Shown here: positions 7,880 through 15,925 of the stretch, in pieces
Layout: every line of letters begins with the position of its first letter
Numbering within the stretch: the first letter of the stretch is position 1
Assembly (NCBI GenBank): GCA_944326445.1
Contig: CALVDZ010000004.1
Location: 1-64,000 of the forward strand
Length of the DNA stretch: 64,000 nucleotides
DNA from: an uncultured Helicobacter sp.
GTDB lineage: Bacteria > Campylobacterota > Campylobacteria > Campylobacterales > Helicobacteraceae
Direction: 5' to 3'
Position numbers and translations under genes: made by a program
The notes under the pieces: model-generated
Databases searched by the model: none
Told to the model about the DNA's origin: nothing
The model's input: only the letters and a program-made list of their open reading frames with translations

Positions 7880-9283
7880 ATGAAACTCTGTATCGTAGAA
7901 GATGATATAAACTACCGCAAATCCCTAGAAATCGCGTTTCACGACTATCCAGATTATGAGATTAAAAGCTTTAAAAATGCTAAAGAAGCCCTCAAGGCAA
8001 TCCACACATTTGCACACACGCCAGAGGATTTTGATGTGATTATCACGGATATTAATATGCCCCAAATGGACGGCTTGGAGTTTTTGCGCCAACTAGAGGG
8101 CAAATACACAAGTATCGTCATCACGGGCAATGCGTCTGTGCAAAATGCGATCAAAGCCATTCGCTTGGGCGTGAAAGATTTTTTGGTCAAGGGCTTTGGC
8201 TTTGAGGAGCTCATACAGACGCTAGAAAATCTCAAAAAAGAGCGAAAAATCCTAGGAGGACACGCAACAGAGACGATAGGGGCGAGAGAGGATACTAAGA
8301 TTGAGAGTAGAGAATCTAAAAAAGAGCCCAAAGGCGCGCGTAAGACTAAGGCAAAGTTTTTCATCGCGTCTTCCCCTGCGTTAGAATCTGCCAAAGCCAT
8401 CGCGCTCAAAGTCGCGCCAACTGATGCTAATGTGTTTTTGATGGGGCAGAGTGGGGTGGGCAAAGATGTGTTTGCCAACTTCATACACGCGCATTCTAAG
8501 CGCGCCCACGCGCCCTTTATCGCTATCAATATGGCGGCAATCCCCGAGCACTTGCTAGAATCTGAACTCTTTGGCTATGAGAAGGGCGCATTCACTGACG
8601 CCACGGCTGCCAAACCCGGGATTTTGGAGGACGCTAATGGGGGCAGTGTGTTTTTAGACGAGATAGGCGAGATGCCAATCGCACTCCAAGCCAAGCTCCT
8701 GCGCGTGCTGCAGGAAAAAACGCTCACGCGACTAGGAAGCTCCAAAAAAATCCCCATCGATGTGCGCTTTATCTCCGCAACCAACGCCAATATCAGCCAA
8801 AAAATCGCACAGGGCGGCTTTAGGGAGGATTTGTTTTTTCGTCTGCAGACAATCCCCATCTTTGTGCCCCCACTCAAAGAGCGCAAGGAGGAGATTCTAG
8901 AAATCGCGCGCTACAAGCTCCAAGAGACGGCGCAAAAATACGGCTTTGCCCCTAAACTTTTGAGCAAGGAGAGCGAGGAGGCACTGCTAAACTACCCGTG
9001 GTATGGGAATGTGCGCGAGCTGCTCTCCGTGATTGAACGCGCAGTGATACTCAGTGAGGGCGAGCATATCACGCCACAGGATTTGTTTTTGCAATCTCGT
9101 CAGCGGGTTTTTGGCACTGCGAGCGAGGGTGCAGGGGAGAGCACGGGGGATTTTGAGGAGCTAGAGCGCAGATTTTTGGCACAGGCACTAAGTCGCGCTG
9201 AGGGGGATTTGCAAAAGGTGAGTGATTTGCTTGGTATGGATATGGGGCTCTTGCGGCACAAGAGGGCACATTATGGGCTTTAG
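7880..9283 (+). CDS. flgR: Flagellar sigma-54-dependent transcriptional activator FlgR
   Basis: A 467-residue NtrC-family response regulator, the likely activator of sigma-54 flagellar (hook/rod) genes with a FlgS-type kinase. Receiver domain: acidic E7/D8/D9 and phosphoacceptor D57 (IITDINMPQMDG). AAA+ domain: Walker A GQSGVGKD, the sigma-54 contact loop as GAFTDA instead of the canonical GAFTGA, and Walker B GGSVFLDEIGEM. H. pylori FlgR is reported to lack a DNA-binding domain. This protein keeps a C-terminal stretch (DFEELERRFLAQAL...LLGMDMGLLRHKRAHYGL) that looks like a weak Fis-type helix-turn-helix. A charged linker of about 40 residues separates receiver and AAA+. Confidence 0.92.
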   Translation: MKLCIVEDDINYRKSLEIAFHDYPDYEIKSFKNAKEALKAIHTFAHTPEDFDVIITDINMPQMDGLEFLRQLEGKYTSIVITGNASVQNAIKAIRLGVKDFLVKGFGFEELIQTLENLKKERKILGGHATETIGAREDTKIESRESKKEPKGARKTKAKFFIASSPALESAKAIALKVAPTDANVFLMGQSGVGKDVFANFIHAHSKRAHAPFIAINMAAIPEHLLESELFGYEKGAFTDATAAKPGILEDANGGSVFLDEIGEMPIALQAKLLRVLQEKTLTRLGSSKKIPIDVRFISATNANISQKIAQGGFREDLFFRLQTIPIFVPPLKERKEEILEIARYKLQETAQKYGFAPKLLSKESEEALLNYPWYGNVRELLSVIERAVILSEGEHITPQDLFLQSRQRVFGTASEGAGESTGDFEELERRFLAQALSRAEGDLQKVSDLLGMDMGLLRHKRAHYGL

Positions 9284-9343
9284 GCTTTGTCACTCCCAAA
9301 AGTCTTTGGTGCTAGAAACAAAATTTTTATAACTCTAGGAGCT

Positions 9344-10225
9344 ATGGTGCTACAAAAGATAAAAAACTTCAATGAACTTGTGATGTTTGAACACACGATT
9401 TTTTCCGCAGCTTTTATACTCATCTCTATGGTGGTGGCGAGCCTGCAAGCGCGCGGTGGCGTGTGGATGGGGCTGCCCACATTGCTTTTGTGTGCGTTGG
9501 CACTTGTGAGCGCGCGTAATTTTGCTATGGGGTTTAATCGCCTCGTAGATCGCGATATAGACGCGCTCAATCCACGCACCGCAAAGCGCCCAAGTGTCGA
9601 TGGGAGAGTGGGATTTGGGGCGTTGAGTGCGTTTTGTCTCATCAATGCCATTGTCTTTGTCATCGTGTCGTATTACATTAATCCCCTTGCCTTTGGGCTG
9701 TCCTTGCCTTTTTTGGTGATTTTGGGGGGATATTCGTTTATGAAACGCTTCTCCTCGCTCGCGCACCTCGTGCTTGGGCTCTCTCTCTCCCTCGCGCCCA
9801 TTGCGGGCTGCGTCGCGGTGCTAGGGAGCTTGGAGCTGTGGTGCGTGGCATTGAGTATCGCAGTGATGTTTTGGGTGGCTGGGTTTGATTTGCTCTATTC
9901 GCTCCAAGATGTGGAGTTTGATATCAAACACAAGCTCTATTCCATACCCTCGCGCTTTGGCGTGCGCAATACGCTCTATATCTCGCGGGCGTTTCATCTA
10001 TGCGCGGTGGTGTTTTGGGGAGTGTTTATCTATCAGACGCAGATTCTAGGAGCGATCTCGTATGTGGGGCTAGGCGTGTGCGCTGTGATGCTTGTTTATG
10101 AGCAGTATCTCGTGCATAGGGATTTTGTCCATATCCCCAAGGCGTTTTTTGCGACTAATGGCTATTTGGGCTTTGTGTTTTTTGCGTTTGTGAGTATCGA
10201 TGGAGTGTGGCAGTATGGAGTATAA
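9344..10225 (+). CDS. UbiA-family prenyltransferase, probably of the menaquinone pathway (MqnP type)
   Basis: An integral membrane protein of 293 residues with about eight hydrophobic helices. The UbiA aspartate-rich motif is seen as GFNRLVDRDIDALNPRT. Campylobacterales make menaquinone by the futalosine route and lack ubiquinone, so the expected role is prenylation of 1,4-dihydroxy-6-naphthoate rather than 4-hydroxybenzoate; this is inference from the group. The start at ATG 9344 is chosen because AGGAGCT precedes it; the frame also extends upstream to a TTG at 9287. The stop overlaps the next gene's start. Confidence 0.85.
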   Translation: MVLQKIKNFNELVMFEHTIFSAAFILISMVVASLQARGGVWMGLPTLLLCALALVSARNFAMGFNRLVDRDIDALNPRTAKRPSVDGRVGFGALSAFCLINAIVFVIVSYYINPLAFGLSLPFLVILGGYSFMKRFSSLAHLVLGLSLSLAPIAGCVAVLGSLELWCVALSIAVMFWVAGFDLLYSLQDVEFDIKHKLYSIPSRFGVRNTLYISRAFHLCAVVFWGVFIYQTQILGAISYVGLGVCAVMLVYEQYLVHRDFVHIPKAFFATNGYLGFVFFAFVSIDGVWQYGV

Positions 10226-10778
10226 GGCACTTTTAGAATCTCTAGGTATCCAAACAAGGCTAGGGAAATGCTCCCTAAGTGTGGCGTATGAGCATATTAA
10301 TGAGCAGCGCGCGCAGAGCTATGAGGAGGAATTTGCCGCTCTGGCAGGCTTTGAGCAAAGCCCTATGCTCAAGTGGATTAAGACTATGCACTCTAAGAAC
10401 ACTTTGAGCGAGGAGGGTATGGTGATCGTGGAGATTCTCACTGAAATGTATAAAAAGCTCGATAAGCTAGAGCGTCTCCTCACACACAAGGAGGAAAATC
10501 TCCTGCCGCTAGCTTGTGAGGGTAGGCTGGCGTTTGTGGGGCATAATGCGCTGTGTTTGGGAGCAGGGCAGAGCTTTGGGGAGATTGGGAGTAGAATCTA
10601 TGCGCGCGTGTTTGTGCCACTTTTCCCCGAGCGGATAGTGGGCATATTTGCCAAAGTCCTGCACCCACAAATCGCCCAAATCGAGCATATCCATATCAAA
10701 AACCGCACTTATTTTGATACCTTTGTAGCCGAATGCGAGCGCAGTATGATACTAGACGCAAAAAGCCTCAAGGAATAA
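10215..10778 (+). CDS. Conserved protein of unknown function, downstream of the prenyltransferase
   Basis: A 187-residue soluble protein. ATG at 10215 overlaps the end of the prenyltransferase gene, so the two are translationally coupled. It contains a helical stretch near residues 70-95 (ILTEMYKKLDKLERLL) followed by a beta-rich segment (GRLAFVGHNALCLGAGQ ... SRIYARVFVP ... IKNRTYFDTFVAECER). The second half has a PilZ-like look, but the RxxxR and D/NxSxxG c-di-GMP motifs are absent, so I do not assign cyclic-di-GMP binding. The gene position next to a ubiA-family gene matches other Helicobacter genomes as far as I recall. Confidence 0.75.
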   Translation: MEYKALLESLGIQTRLGKCSLSVAYEHINEQRAQSYEEEFAALAGFEQSPMLKWIKTMHSKNTLSEEGMVIVEILTEMYKKLDKLERLLTHKEENLLPLACEGRLAFVGHNALCLGAGQSFGEIGSRIYARVFVPLFPERIVGIFAKVLHPQIAQIEHIHIKNRTYFDTFVAECERSMILDAKSLKE

Positions 10779-10794
10779 GCCAAAAGGACGCACA

Positions 10795-11319
10795 ATGTTT
10801 GAATTATCCATTAGCAATCTCAATATCATTTGTAGCATTGCCTGCCTGCTCATCGTCATCGTGCTCGTGGTGGCAAACTACCTGCGCAGTATGGAGACAC
10901 ACAAGCGTTTGAGGCGTTTTGAGCGCGGCATAGAGGATCTCAACAAAGAAATGTATAAAATCAAAAAATGGATCAAAGACAACGAGCTAGAGAACCAATA
11001 CACCAGCAGCGCGCTAGGCAATAAAATAAAGGCAGAGGTGCGCGACGCCATTAGCAATGGGCTTATCAAGGTGCAGAGGCAAATAGAGATTTTAGAATCT
11101 GATATCAACAAGCAAAATGATTATATGGAAGAAAAAACTCTGCTGCTAGAGGAGAGGCTGCGCGAGCTCAACTATATGCCCTCCAATGGCAATAGTATCG
11201 ATGAGAAGCGTATTAGCGCGCTTTTTAGAGACGGGTGGAGTATAGATTCTATCGCTAAGGAAATGCGGCTAGGGAAGGGCGAGGTGGAGTTTATCTTAAA
11301 GCTTGCCAATATCCGGTAG
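10795..11319 (+). CDS. Membrane-anchored coiled-coil protein with C-terminal helix-turn-helix (DUF6115-like)
   Basis: 174 residues. One N-terminal transmembrane helix (about 9-29, IICSIACLLIVIVLVVANYL), then a long coiled coil (about 33-130), then a C-terminal helix-turn-helix (ISALFRDGWSIDSIAKEMRLGKGEVEFIL). This architecture is that of small membrane-bound DUF6115/DUF2802-like proteins of flagellated bacteria. The function is not established. It follows the preceding gene by 16 bp and ends the operon. A weak TTGCTA/TAGCAA hairpin with T-run lies at about 11,346-11,364 downstream. Confidence 0.75.
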   Translation: MFELSISNLNIICSIACLLIVIVLVVANYLRSMETHKRLRRFERGIEDLNKEMYKIKKWIKDNELENQYTSSALGNKIKAEVRDAISNGLIKVQRQIEILESDINKQNDYMEEKTLLLEERLRELNYMPSNGNSIDEKRISALFRDGWSIDSIAKEMRLGKGEVEFILKLANIR

Positions 11320-11402
11320 TGCTCTTAGCGCCCTGTGGCGGGATTGCTAGATTTTTTAGCAAGCGGTGGATTAATAGAATCTAGCTTCTCTGTTTGTATT
11401 TA

Positions 11403-11527
11403 GGCATTCGGCTTTGAGCGATAAATGCGGGAGCGGCGAAAAAGTGCATCGGTCATTACCGCTTAAGGTAACTCCCTCGCACTTTTTCTTGCAACCCACA
11501 TTTCTCATCTCAAATCCTAGAATGCCC
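11403..11527 (+). repeat. Family A repeat element, intergenic copy
   Basis: Bounded by GGCATTC (11,403) and GAATGCCC (ending 11,527), about 125 bp, with internal GCTTTGAGCGATAAA and TTACCGCTTAAGGTAA. It is similar to the copies at 293-417 and 24,039-24,192. Here the GHS frame is open only briefly, because an internal length change shifts it. Confidence 0.75.
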
Positions 11528-11639
11528 GGGCAAGCCAAGCGCAGAATCTCGAGTAGATTCAGAATCTAAGGAGCACACACAATCTAACAAAAGTTTAGAA
11601 TCTAGCCTTTTAGATTCTTTTTCTCACGAATACTTTCTA

Positions 11640-11860
11640 ATTTTTTAGAATCTTGTGTTTTTTCGCAAAAAGGGGTATTCTCCTCTCCCCGCTCTCCCCA
11701 GCCCCGAAAAAGTCTCCACTGTTTTTGCTGCGCTTTGCTTGCAAGCCTTCGGCACGGCAATCGGGGAGAGTGCCTCGCTCTTTCCGCTTCTAGCGCAATC
11801 GTTGCGGAGGCAGTAGCGCCTCCTTTTTCCAACGATTGCACACCACGAAGCGGGCGAGAT
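11640..11860 (-). repeat. Family B mosaic repeat segment
   Basis: Contains the GCAAAAAGGGGTATTCTCC, CAGCCCCGAAAAAG and CGGGGAGAGTGCCTCGCT blocks also seen at about 31,505-31,650 and, on the opposite strand, in 12,170-12,370. It ends in CAACGATTGCACACCACGAAGCGGGCGAG, identical to the first 29 bases of the window apart from the following word, so this copy extends the left-edge copy. Confidence 0.65.
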
Positions 11861-11997
11861 TTAGGGTGCTCCGCACAGGATAATTTTACGGGCGAGCCAA
11901 GCGCGGAATGTAGAGAAAATACAGAATCTCGTGTGGGCTTAGAATCCACAAAAACAAATCAAGATTCATAAAAACAAAATTTAGAATCTAATCCAAT

Positions 11998-12375
11998 AGA
12001 TTCAGAATCTGCCACTTCAAAAAACTTGTGCGAGGCTTTGCCAAATACCAATAATAGTGCGTGCGTCAGCACGAGGCCTAAGCGCAATTGCAAAATTGCG
12101 CCATTTTTGCGGAGCAAAAATCAAATGAGATATGTAGCGCGGCAGCGCATACCGACACTCTGGCAAAAATCAGGAAAAAGGTGGCAGCAGTGCCACCGCT
12201 GATTTTTCTAAAGAAACTTCGTTTTGCCTAGACAAGGATAAGCGAGGCTCTCCCGCCAAAAGATATACTTTGTGGCTGCGCAAAAAGCGGCGGCTTTTTC
12301 GGGGCTTTGAGAGTGCGGGGAGGGGATAACACCCCTTTTTGCGAAAAAACAAAGCGATTTTGAGAATCTAGGAAG
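11998..12375 (+). repeat. Most complete copy of the ~370-bp mosaic repeat (family B)
   Basis: Blocks in order: AGATTCAGAATCT, CTTCAAAAAACTT, GCGAGGCTTTGCCAAATA, a CGTGC-GTCA-GCACG hairpin, a GCGCAATT-GCAA-AATTGCGCC hairpin, a TTTTTGC-GGA-GCAAAAA hairpin, GCGCATACCGACACTC, a CAGGAAAAAGGTGGCAGCAGTGCCACC hairpin (GGTGGCA...TGCCACC), GAAACTTCGTTTTGCCTAG, and AAAGCCCCGAAAAAG reverse-complement text before AACACCCCTTTTTGCG. Both ends run into AGAATCT-rich DNA. No long reading frame is plausible. Confidence 0.7.
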
Positions 12376-12660
12376 TATTCGTGAGAATGCGAGTCTAAGA
12401 AACTTAGAATCTAACCCGCTAGATTCTATAACACGCACAAAGACAGAATCTAGGCAATATAGAATCTACAGAATCTCTAACACAGATAGAATCTAAAGCA
12501 GATTCAGAATCTAGTCCAATAGATTCTAAGACATTTACAGAATCTAGCACGGAGATTCTAAAAGACGCACAACTTACAGAATCTAAAGAGATTCTAAGAA
12601 GTGAGCAAAGACAGAATCTCAAGTGGATACGCTGACGCGCTACACATTGATTTGATTTTT
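12361..12660. repeat. AGAWTCT cluster
   Basis: I count 14 copies of AGATTCT or AGAATCT in these 300 bp. By base composition about one copy per 6-7 kb would be expected. No gene is seen here. The cluster joins family B copies on both sides. Confidence 0.85.
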
Positions 12661-12785
12661 GCTGCGCAAAAATGGCGCAATTTTGCAATTGCGCTTAGGC
12701 CTCGTGCTTGCGCACGCACTATTGTTGATATTTGGCAAAGCCTCATTAAAGGTTTTTTGAAGTAGTAGATTCTGTAAGTTGCTTA
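12625..12785 (-). repeat. Partial family B mosaic repeat
   Basis: Minus strand: CTTCAAAAAACCTTTAATGAGGCTTTGCC, CGTGC...GCACG-type hairpin (CGTGCTTGCGCACG), GCGCAATTGCAAAATTGCGC and TTTTTGCGCAGCAAAAATC, then GTAGCGCGTCAGCG. It lies opposite in orientation to the 11,998-12,375 copy. Confidence 0.65.
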
Positions 12786-12792
12786 GAATCTA

Positions 12793-13142
12793 GGCTCGGT
12801 TTATAAAAAAGGTGCTAGCCCAAGGGGCGTTCCTGACGCGCTCACACCAAGAAGCTACAGAATCTCGCATTTAGATTCTGTGTATGTTCGCGCAGCGGAG
12901 CGAGCGGAGATTTACTCTCCGCAAGCGGTATCAAGTTTGTGAAACAAACTTGCATTAAATAATAGGCTCTAGCTCGGTTTATAAAAAAGGTGCTAGCCCA
13001 AGGGGCGTGCCTGACGCGATCACACTAAGAGATTCTATAAACTTGCCAGAAAATGCAGTGTATGTTCGCGTAAGCGGAGGCAATGGGGGCTTTGCCCTCA
13101 TTGCCGATAGCAAGTTTTACTCCGTAAAACTTGCATTAAATA
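12793..13142 (+). repeat. Tandem pair of two-hairpin repeat units (family R, units R1 and R2)
   Basis: Two units of about 170-180 bp in direct tandem. Each unit reads CTCGGTTTATA, AAGGTGCTAGCCCAAG, CCTGACGCG, CACAC, an AGATTCT or AGAATCT, GTATGTTCGCG, then two hairpins, then ACTTGCATTAAATAAT. Unit R1 hairpins: GCGGAGA/TCTCCGC (12,904-12,922) and CAAGTTTG/CAAACTTG (12,932-12,952). Unit R2 hairpins: GCAATGGGGGC/GCCCTCATTGC and CAAGTTTTAC/GTAAAACTTG. Unit R2 is also open in one frame for about 65 codons. The pair sits about 110 bp upstream of the mltC-like gene. Confidence 0.85.
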
Positions 13143-13248
13143 ATATAAGGGAATTTTTTTTGCTTTAGCACGACTTAGAGAATCCAAAAAGCTTTAAGAC
13201 TTTTAAAAGCGTGGATTTTAGAATCTACTTAAACAACAAGGTTTGGGC

Positions 13249-14532
13249 GTGAAATATTTTTGGTTTGGCATATGTCTGCTCTGTGGGCTTGGTGGCTGCA
13301 ATATCGATGGCAATAATGCAGCACTCAAGCGACAAATCCTGATGGAGGGGGCGGATTCTAAAATGTGGGGTGCGTATGAGGAGGATATCCGCGCAACACA
13401 AAAACCCAAAAAGCCCTCAATGGCTAATCGCTCCACCTCATTCTTTGCGCGCGATAGCATCTTAGAGCAGTCTGAAATCGCCCTAGAGAGCGAGCTGCAT
13501 AGCAATTCGGACTTTTCTAAGCAGGCTAATGAAAGCCTCCGCAAGGCGCACAAAGCCCACAGGCAGGAGATCATAAACCTTAGTGGCAACATCGCAAAAA
13601 ATTGGGCGGATGATGAATTTGAAGTCTCGGATACCTCCAAGCTCGTAAAATACAGCGATCACTACCGCTCAAAGTCTAGTATCGACTTCTCAAGCGGCAA
13701 AATCCGTGTAGAAACCATCGACACGGCAAACCCCACGCAGGCTTTGCAAAATGCGATTGTTACGACATTGCTCACGCCCAAAGATCCGCGGGGCGTGGAT
13801 TTGTATTCAGATTCTGAAGTGAAATTCGATGGCAAGCCCTTCCTCGCGGGGCTTATCAAGGACAATGAGGGGCAGGATATCCTCTATGAGTGGCGCGCCA
13901 AAAAATACGCGCAACACCTCGTGCAAAATGAGCTCAAAACACGCACGGACGCCAAGGGGCACAAGGTGCATTATGTGGATTTGCAGATGAGCGAGGATTA
14001 CCAAAAGCTTGCGGGCAATAGCTACCAAGCCCTAGCGCAGCGTTATGCCAAGGAGTTCAACCTCGATCCCGCGCTTGTGATGGCGATAATCCATACAGAA
14101 TCCAACTTCAACCCTTACGCGATGAGCCATATCCCAGCATACGGGCTAATGCAGATTGTCCCCAGCACGGCAGGGGCAGACTCGCACGAATTTATCACTA
14201 AGAGAAAGGGAGTGCCAACAAAGACGATGCTTTTCACACCAGAGGTGAATATCCAATACGGCAGCGCGTATCTGCACATACTTTTTAACCGCTATTTGCA
14301 AGGTATCAAAGATCCCAAATCGCAAGAATACTGCGTGATAGCCGCCTACAACACGGGGAGTGGCAATGTGCTACGCGCCTTTCATAATGACAGAAAGCAA
14401 GCCATTAATGTCATCAATTCCCTCTCGCCAGAGCAGGTGTATAAACGCTTAACCACGCGCCTTAGCCAAGATGAGGCGCGTCGCTATGTGCAAAAGGTTA
14501 CGACATTTAAAAGGCAGTATGTCGGGCTATGA
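13249..14532 (+). CDS. Membrane-bound lytic murein transglycosylase (MltC-like)
   Basis: Cleaves peptidoglycan glycosidic bonds with anhydromuramyl formation. GTG at 13249 (AAGG seven bases upstream) gives a lipoprotein signal with lipobox LGGC, about 427 residues, so the protein is predicted to be lipid-anchored in the envelope. The SLT lysozyme-like domain is C-terminal: catalytic Glu in MAIIHTESNFNPYA, then AYGLMQIVP and a VIAAYNTGSGNV motif. The N-terminal half matches the MltC-type pre-domain in length. Its stop overlaps the bpt start (ATGATGA). Confidence 0.9.
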   Translation: MKYFWFGICLLCGLGGCNIDGNNAALKRQILMEGADSKMWGAYEEDIRATQKPKKPSMANRSTSFFARDSILEQSEIALESELHSNSDFSKQANESLRKAHKAHRQEIINLSGNIAKNWADDEFEVSDTSKLVKYSDHYRSKSSIDFSSGKIRVETIDTANPTQALQNAIVTTLLTPKDPRGVDLYSDSEVKFDGKPFLAGLIKDNEGQDILYEWRAKKYAQHLVQNELKTRTDAKGHKVHYVDLQMSEDYQKLAGNSYQALAQRYAKEFNLDPALVMAIIHTESNFNPYAMSHIPAYGLMQIVPSTAGADSHEFITKRKGVPTKTMLFTPEVNIQYGSAYLHILFNRYLQGIKDPKSQEYCVIAAYNTGSGNVLRAFHNDRKQAINVINSLSPEQVYKRLTTRLSQDEARRYVQKVTTFKRQYVGL

Positions 14533-15257
14533 TGAAGTTGTTTGAGTTTTTTTCAGATTCTAAGCATTGTAGCTATATCGCCGAGCGCGAGAGCACAATG
14601 CGCTATTTTCATATCTTAGATTGCTCGGAGAGCTTTTATCTGGGGCTTTTGGAGCGGGGTTGGCGGCGATTTGGCAAATACTTCTTCGTGCCTGTTTGCA
14701 AGGCTTGCAGGGAATGCGTCTCGGTGCGCACATTGGTGGGGGATTTTGAGCTTAGCAAAAATCACAAGCGAGTGCTAAAAAACAACGAAAAAACCGCTAT
14801 ATACATACAAAAACCGACTTTGAGCAATGAGCACCTCCGCCTTTATGACAAATACCACCGCACAATGAATCTCAAAAAATCGTGGGAATACACGCCCATC
14901 ACCGATCAGAGTTATAACGAAATGTTTGTGGAGGGACATCAGGAGTATGGCTATGAGTTTTTGTATGTGCGGGATTCTAAGCTCGTGGGCGTGGGGCTAG
15001 TGGATATACTCGGGGATAGCGTGAGCGCGGTGTATTTTTTCTACGATCACGACTTTGGGCATTTGAGCCTAGGGACATTTAATATCCTCACGCAGCTCCA
15101 AATCGCCAAACAAAAGGGCTTGAAGTATTTTTACCCGGGATATTGGATTAAAAACCACTATTCTATGGGCTACAAGGAGCGTTTCCAGCCTTTTGAATAT
15201 TTGCACAACGCCCCGGATTTGTTTGAAGTGCCAGATTGGAGGATTTATGAGGGATAA
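14529..15257 (+). CDS. bpt: Aspartate/glutamate leucyltransferase (Bpt/Ate family)
   Basis: Leaf enzyme of the N-end rule: transfers an amino acid from aminoacyl-tRNA to N-terminal acidic residues. 242 residues, the usual length of the bacterial Bpt family. Motifs seen: CKACRECVSVR near residue 58, FELSKNHKRVLKNN, and the C-terminal YFYPGYWIKNHYSMGYK. It lies in an overlapping gene string mltC-bpt-thiE, and both overlaps suggest translational coupling. Confidence 0.9.
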   Translation: MMKLFEFFSDSKHCSYIAERESTMRYFHILDCSESFYLGLLERGWRRFGKYFFVPVCKACRECVSVRTLVGDFELSKNHKRVLKNNEKTAIYIQKPTLSNEHLRLYDKYHRTMNLKKSWEYTPITDQSYNEMFVEGHQEYGYEFLYVRDSKLVGVGLVDILGDSVSAVYFFYDHDFGHLSLGTFNILTQLQIAKQKGLKYFYPGYWIKNHYSMGYKERFQPFEYLHNAPDLFEVPDWRIYEG

Positions 15258-15906
15258 TGCGCGGTTTTTGAGCGGACTTTATGGCATCAGTGATGAGATT
15301 CTGACACCTTTTAGCACTCTTAGCCATCAAGTGCAAGAAGCCATAGCGGGCGGTATGAAAATCTTTCAGTTTAGGGACAAAAATAGCCTAGATAAGGATA
15401 TTATAGAGATTATTTTGCACTTGATGGAGCTCTGTGCTAAATCCGATGTGCTCTTTGTCCTTAATGATCGCATAGATCTCGCTATCGCGCTTGGTGTCCC
15501 GGCACTGCATATCGGCAAGGACGATGGGGATTTGCGCTTTGTCCGTAGGAGGTTTGGAGGAATCTTGGGGGTTTCGAGCTATGGGGATTTGGCGCGTGCG
15601 CAGAGGGCAGAATCTAGCGGCGCGGATTATGTCGCATTTGGTGCGATGTTTCCCTCACCTACCAAGCCAAAAGCCCCGTGTGTGGGAGCAGAAATCCTGC
15701 AGCGCGCACGAGAATTGCTACAGATACCCATTTGCGCCATCGGCGGGATTAGCAAAGAAAATATAAGAGTGCTAAAAAATGCTGATATGTGCGCTGTGAT
15801 AAGTGCTCTGTGGAATGGTAATCCGCGAGAGAATGCGGAGATTCTCTCTAAAGAGTTTGAAGCGGGCAAATCTCAGAATCTAGCGCGATCTAGCGCGCAG
15901 CCATAA
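15247..15906 (+). CDS. thiE: Thiamine-phosphate synthase
   Basis: Condenses HMP-PP and the thiazole phosphate to thiamine phosphate. 219-residue TIM-barrel protein from ATG 15247 (GGAGGATTT upstream), overlapping bpt by 11 bp. Conserved segments: FQFRDKN, LNDRIDLAIALGVPALHIGKDD, DYVAFGAMFPSPTKP and ICAIGGISKEN. The C-terminal end (ENAEILSKEFEAGKSQNLARSS) is divergent. No thi-box riboswitch is visible upstream, which fits its embedding in an operon. Confidence 0.9.
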   Translation: MRDNARFLSGLYGISDEILTPFSTLSHQVQEAIAGGMKIFQFRDKNSLDKDIIEIILHLMELCAKSDVLFVLNDRIDLAIALGVPALHIGKDDGDLRFVRRRFGGILGVSSYGDLARAQRAESSGADYVAFGAMFPSPTKPKAPCVGAEILQRARELLQIPICAIGGISKENIRVLKNADMCAVISALWNGNPRENAEILSKEFEAGKSQNLARSSAQP

Positions 15907-15925
15907 GTCTGCTACAAGGAGTTGT

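Noticed and set aside
11602..11949. 115-codon minus-strand frame in the repeat field
   Set aside because: It is repeat family B translated by chance, with no ribosome-binding site and no family resemblance; it is better treated as repeat.
12208..12688. Two overlapping minus-strand frames
   Set aside because: They consist of AGAWTCT words read as DS/ES/RI and family B DNA; copies elsewhere break the same frames.
12793..13142. CRISPR array
   Set aside because: Only two units of about 175 bp with internal hairpins and no short direct repeats with unique spacers; no cas genes in the window.
12964..13142. Unit R2 as a real ~65-codon gene (open frame GSSSVYKKGASP...)
   Set aside because: The homologous units R1 and R7 carry stops in that frame and no start or ribosome-binding site is present; the frame is interesting as an in-frame element but not as a gene.
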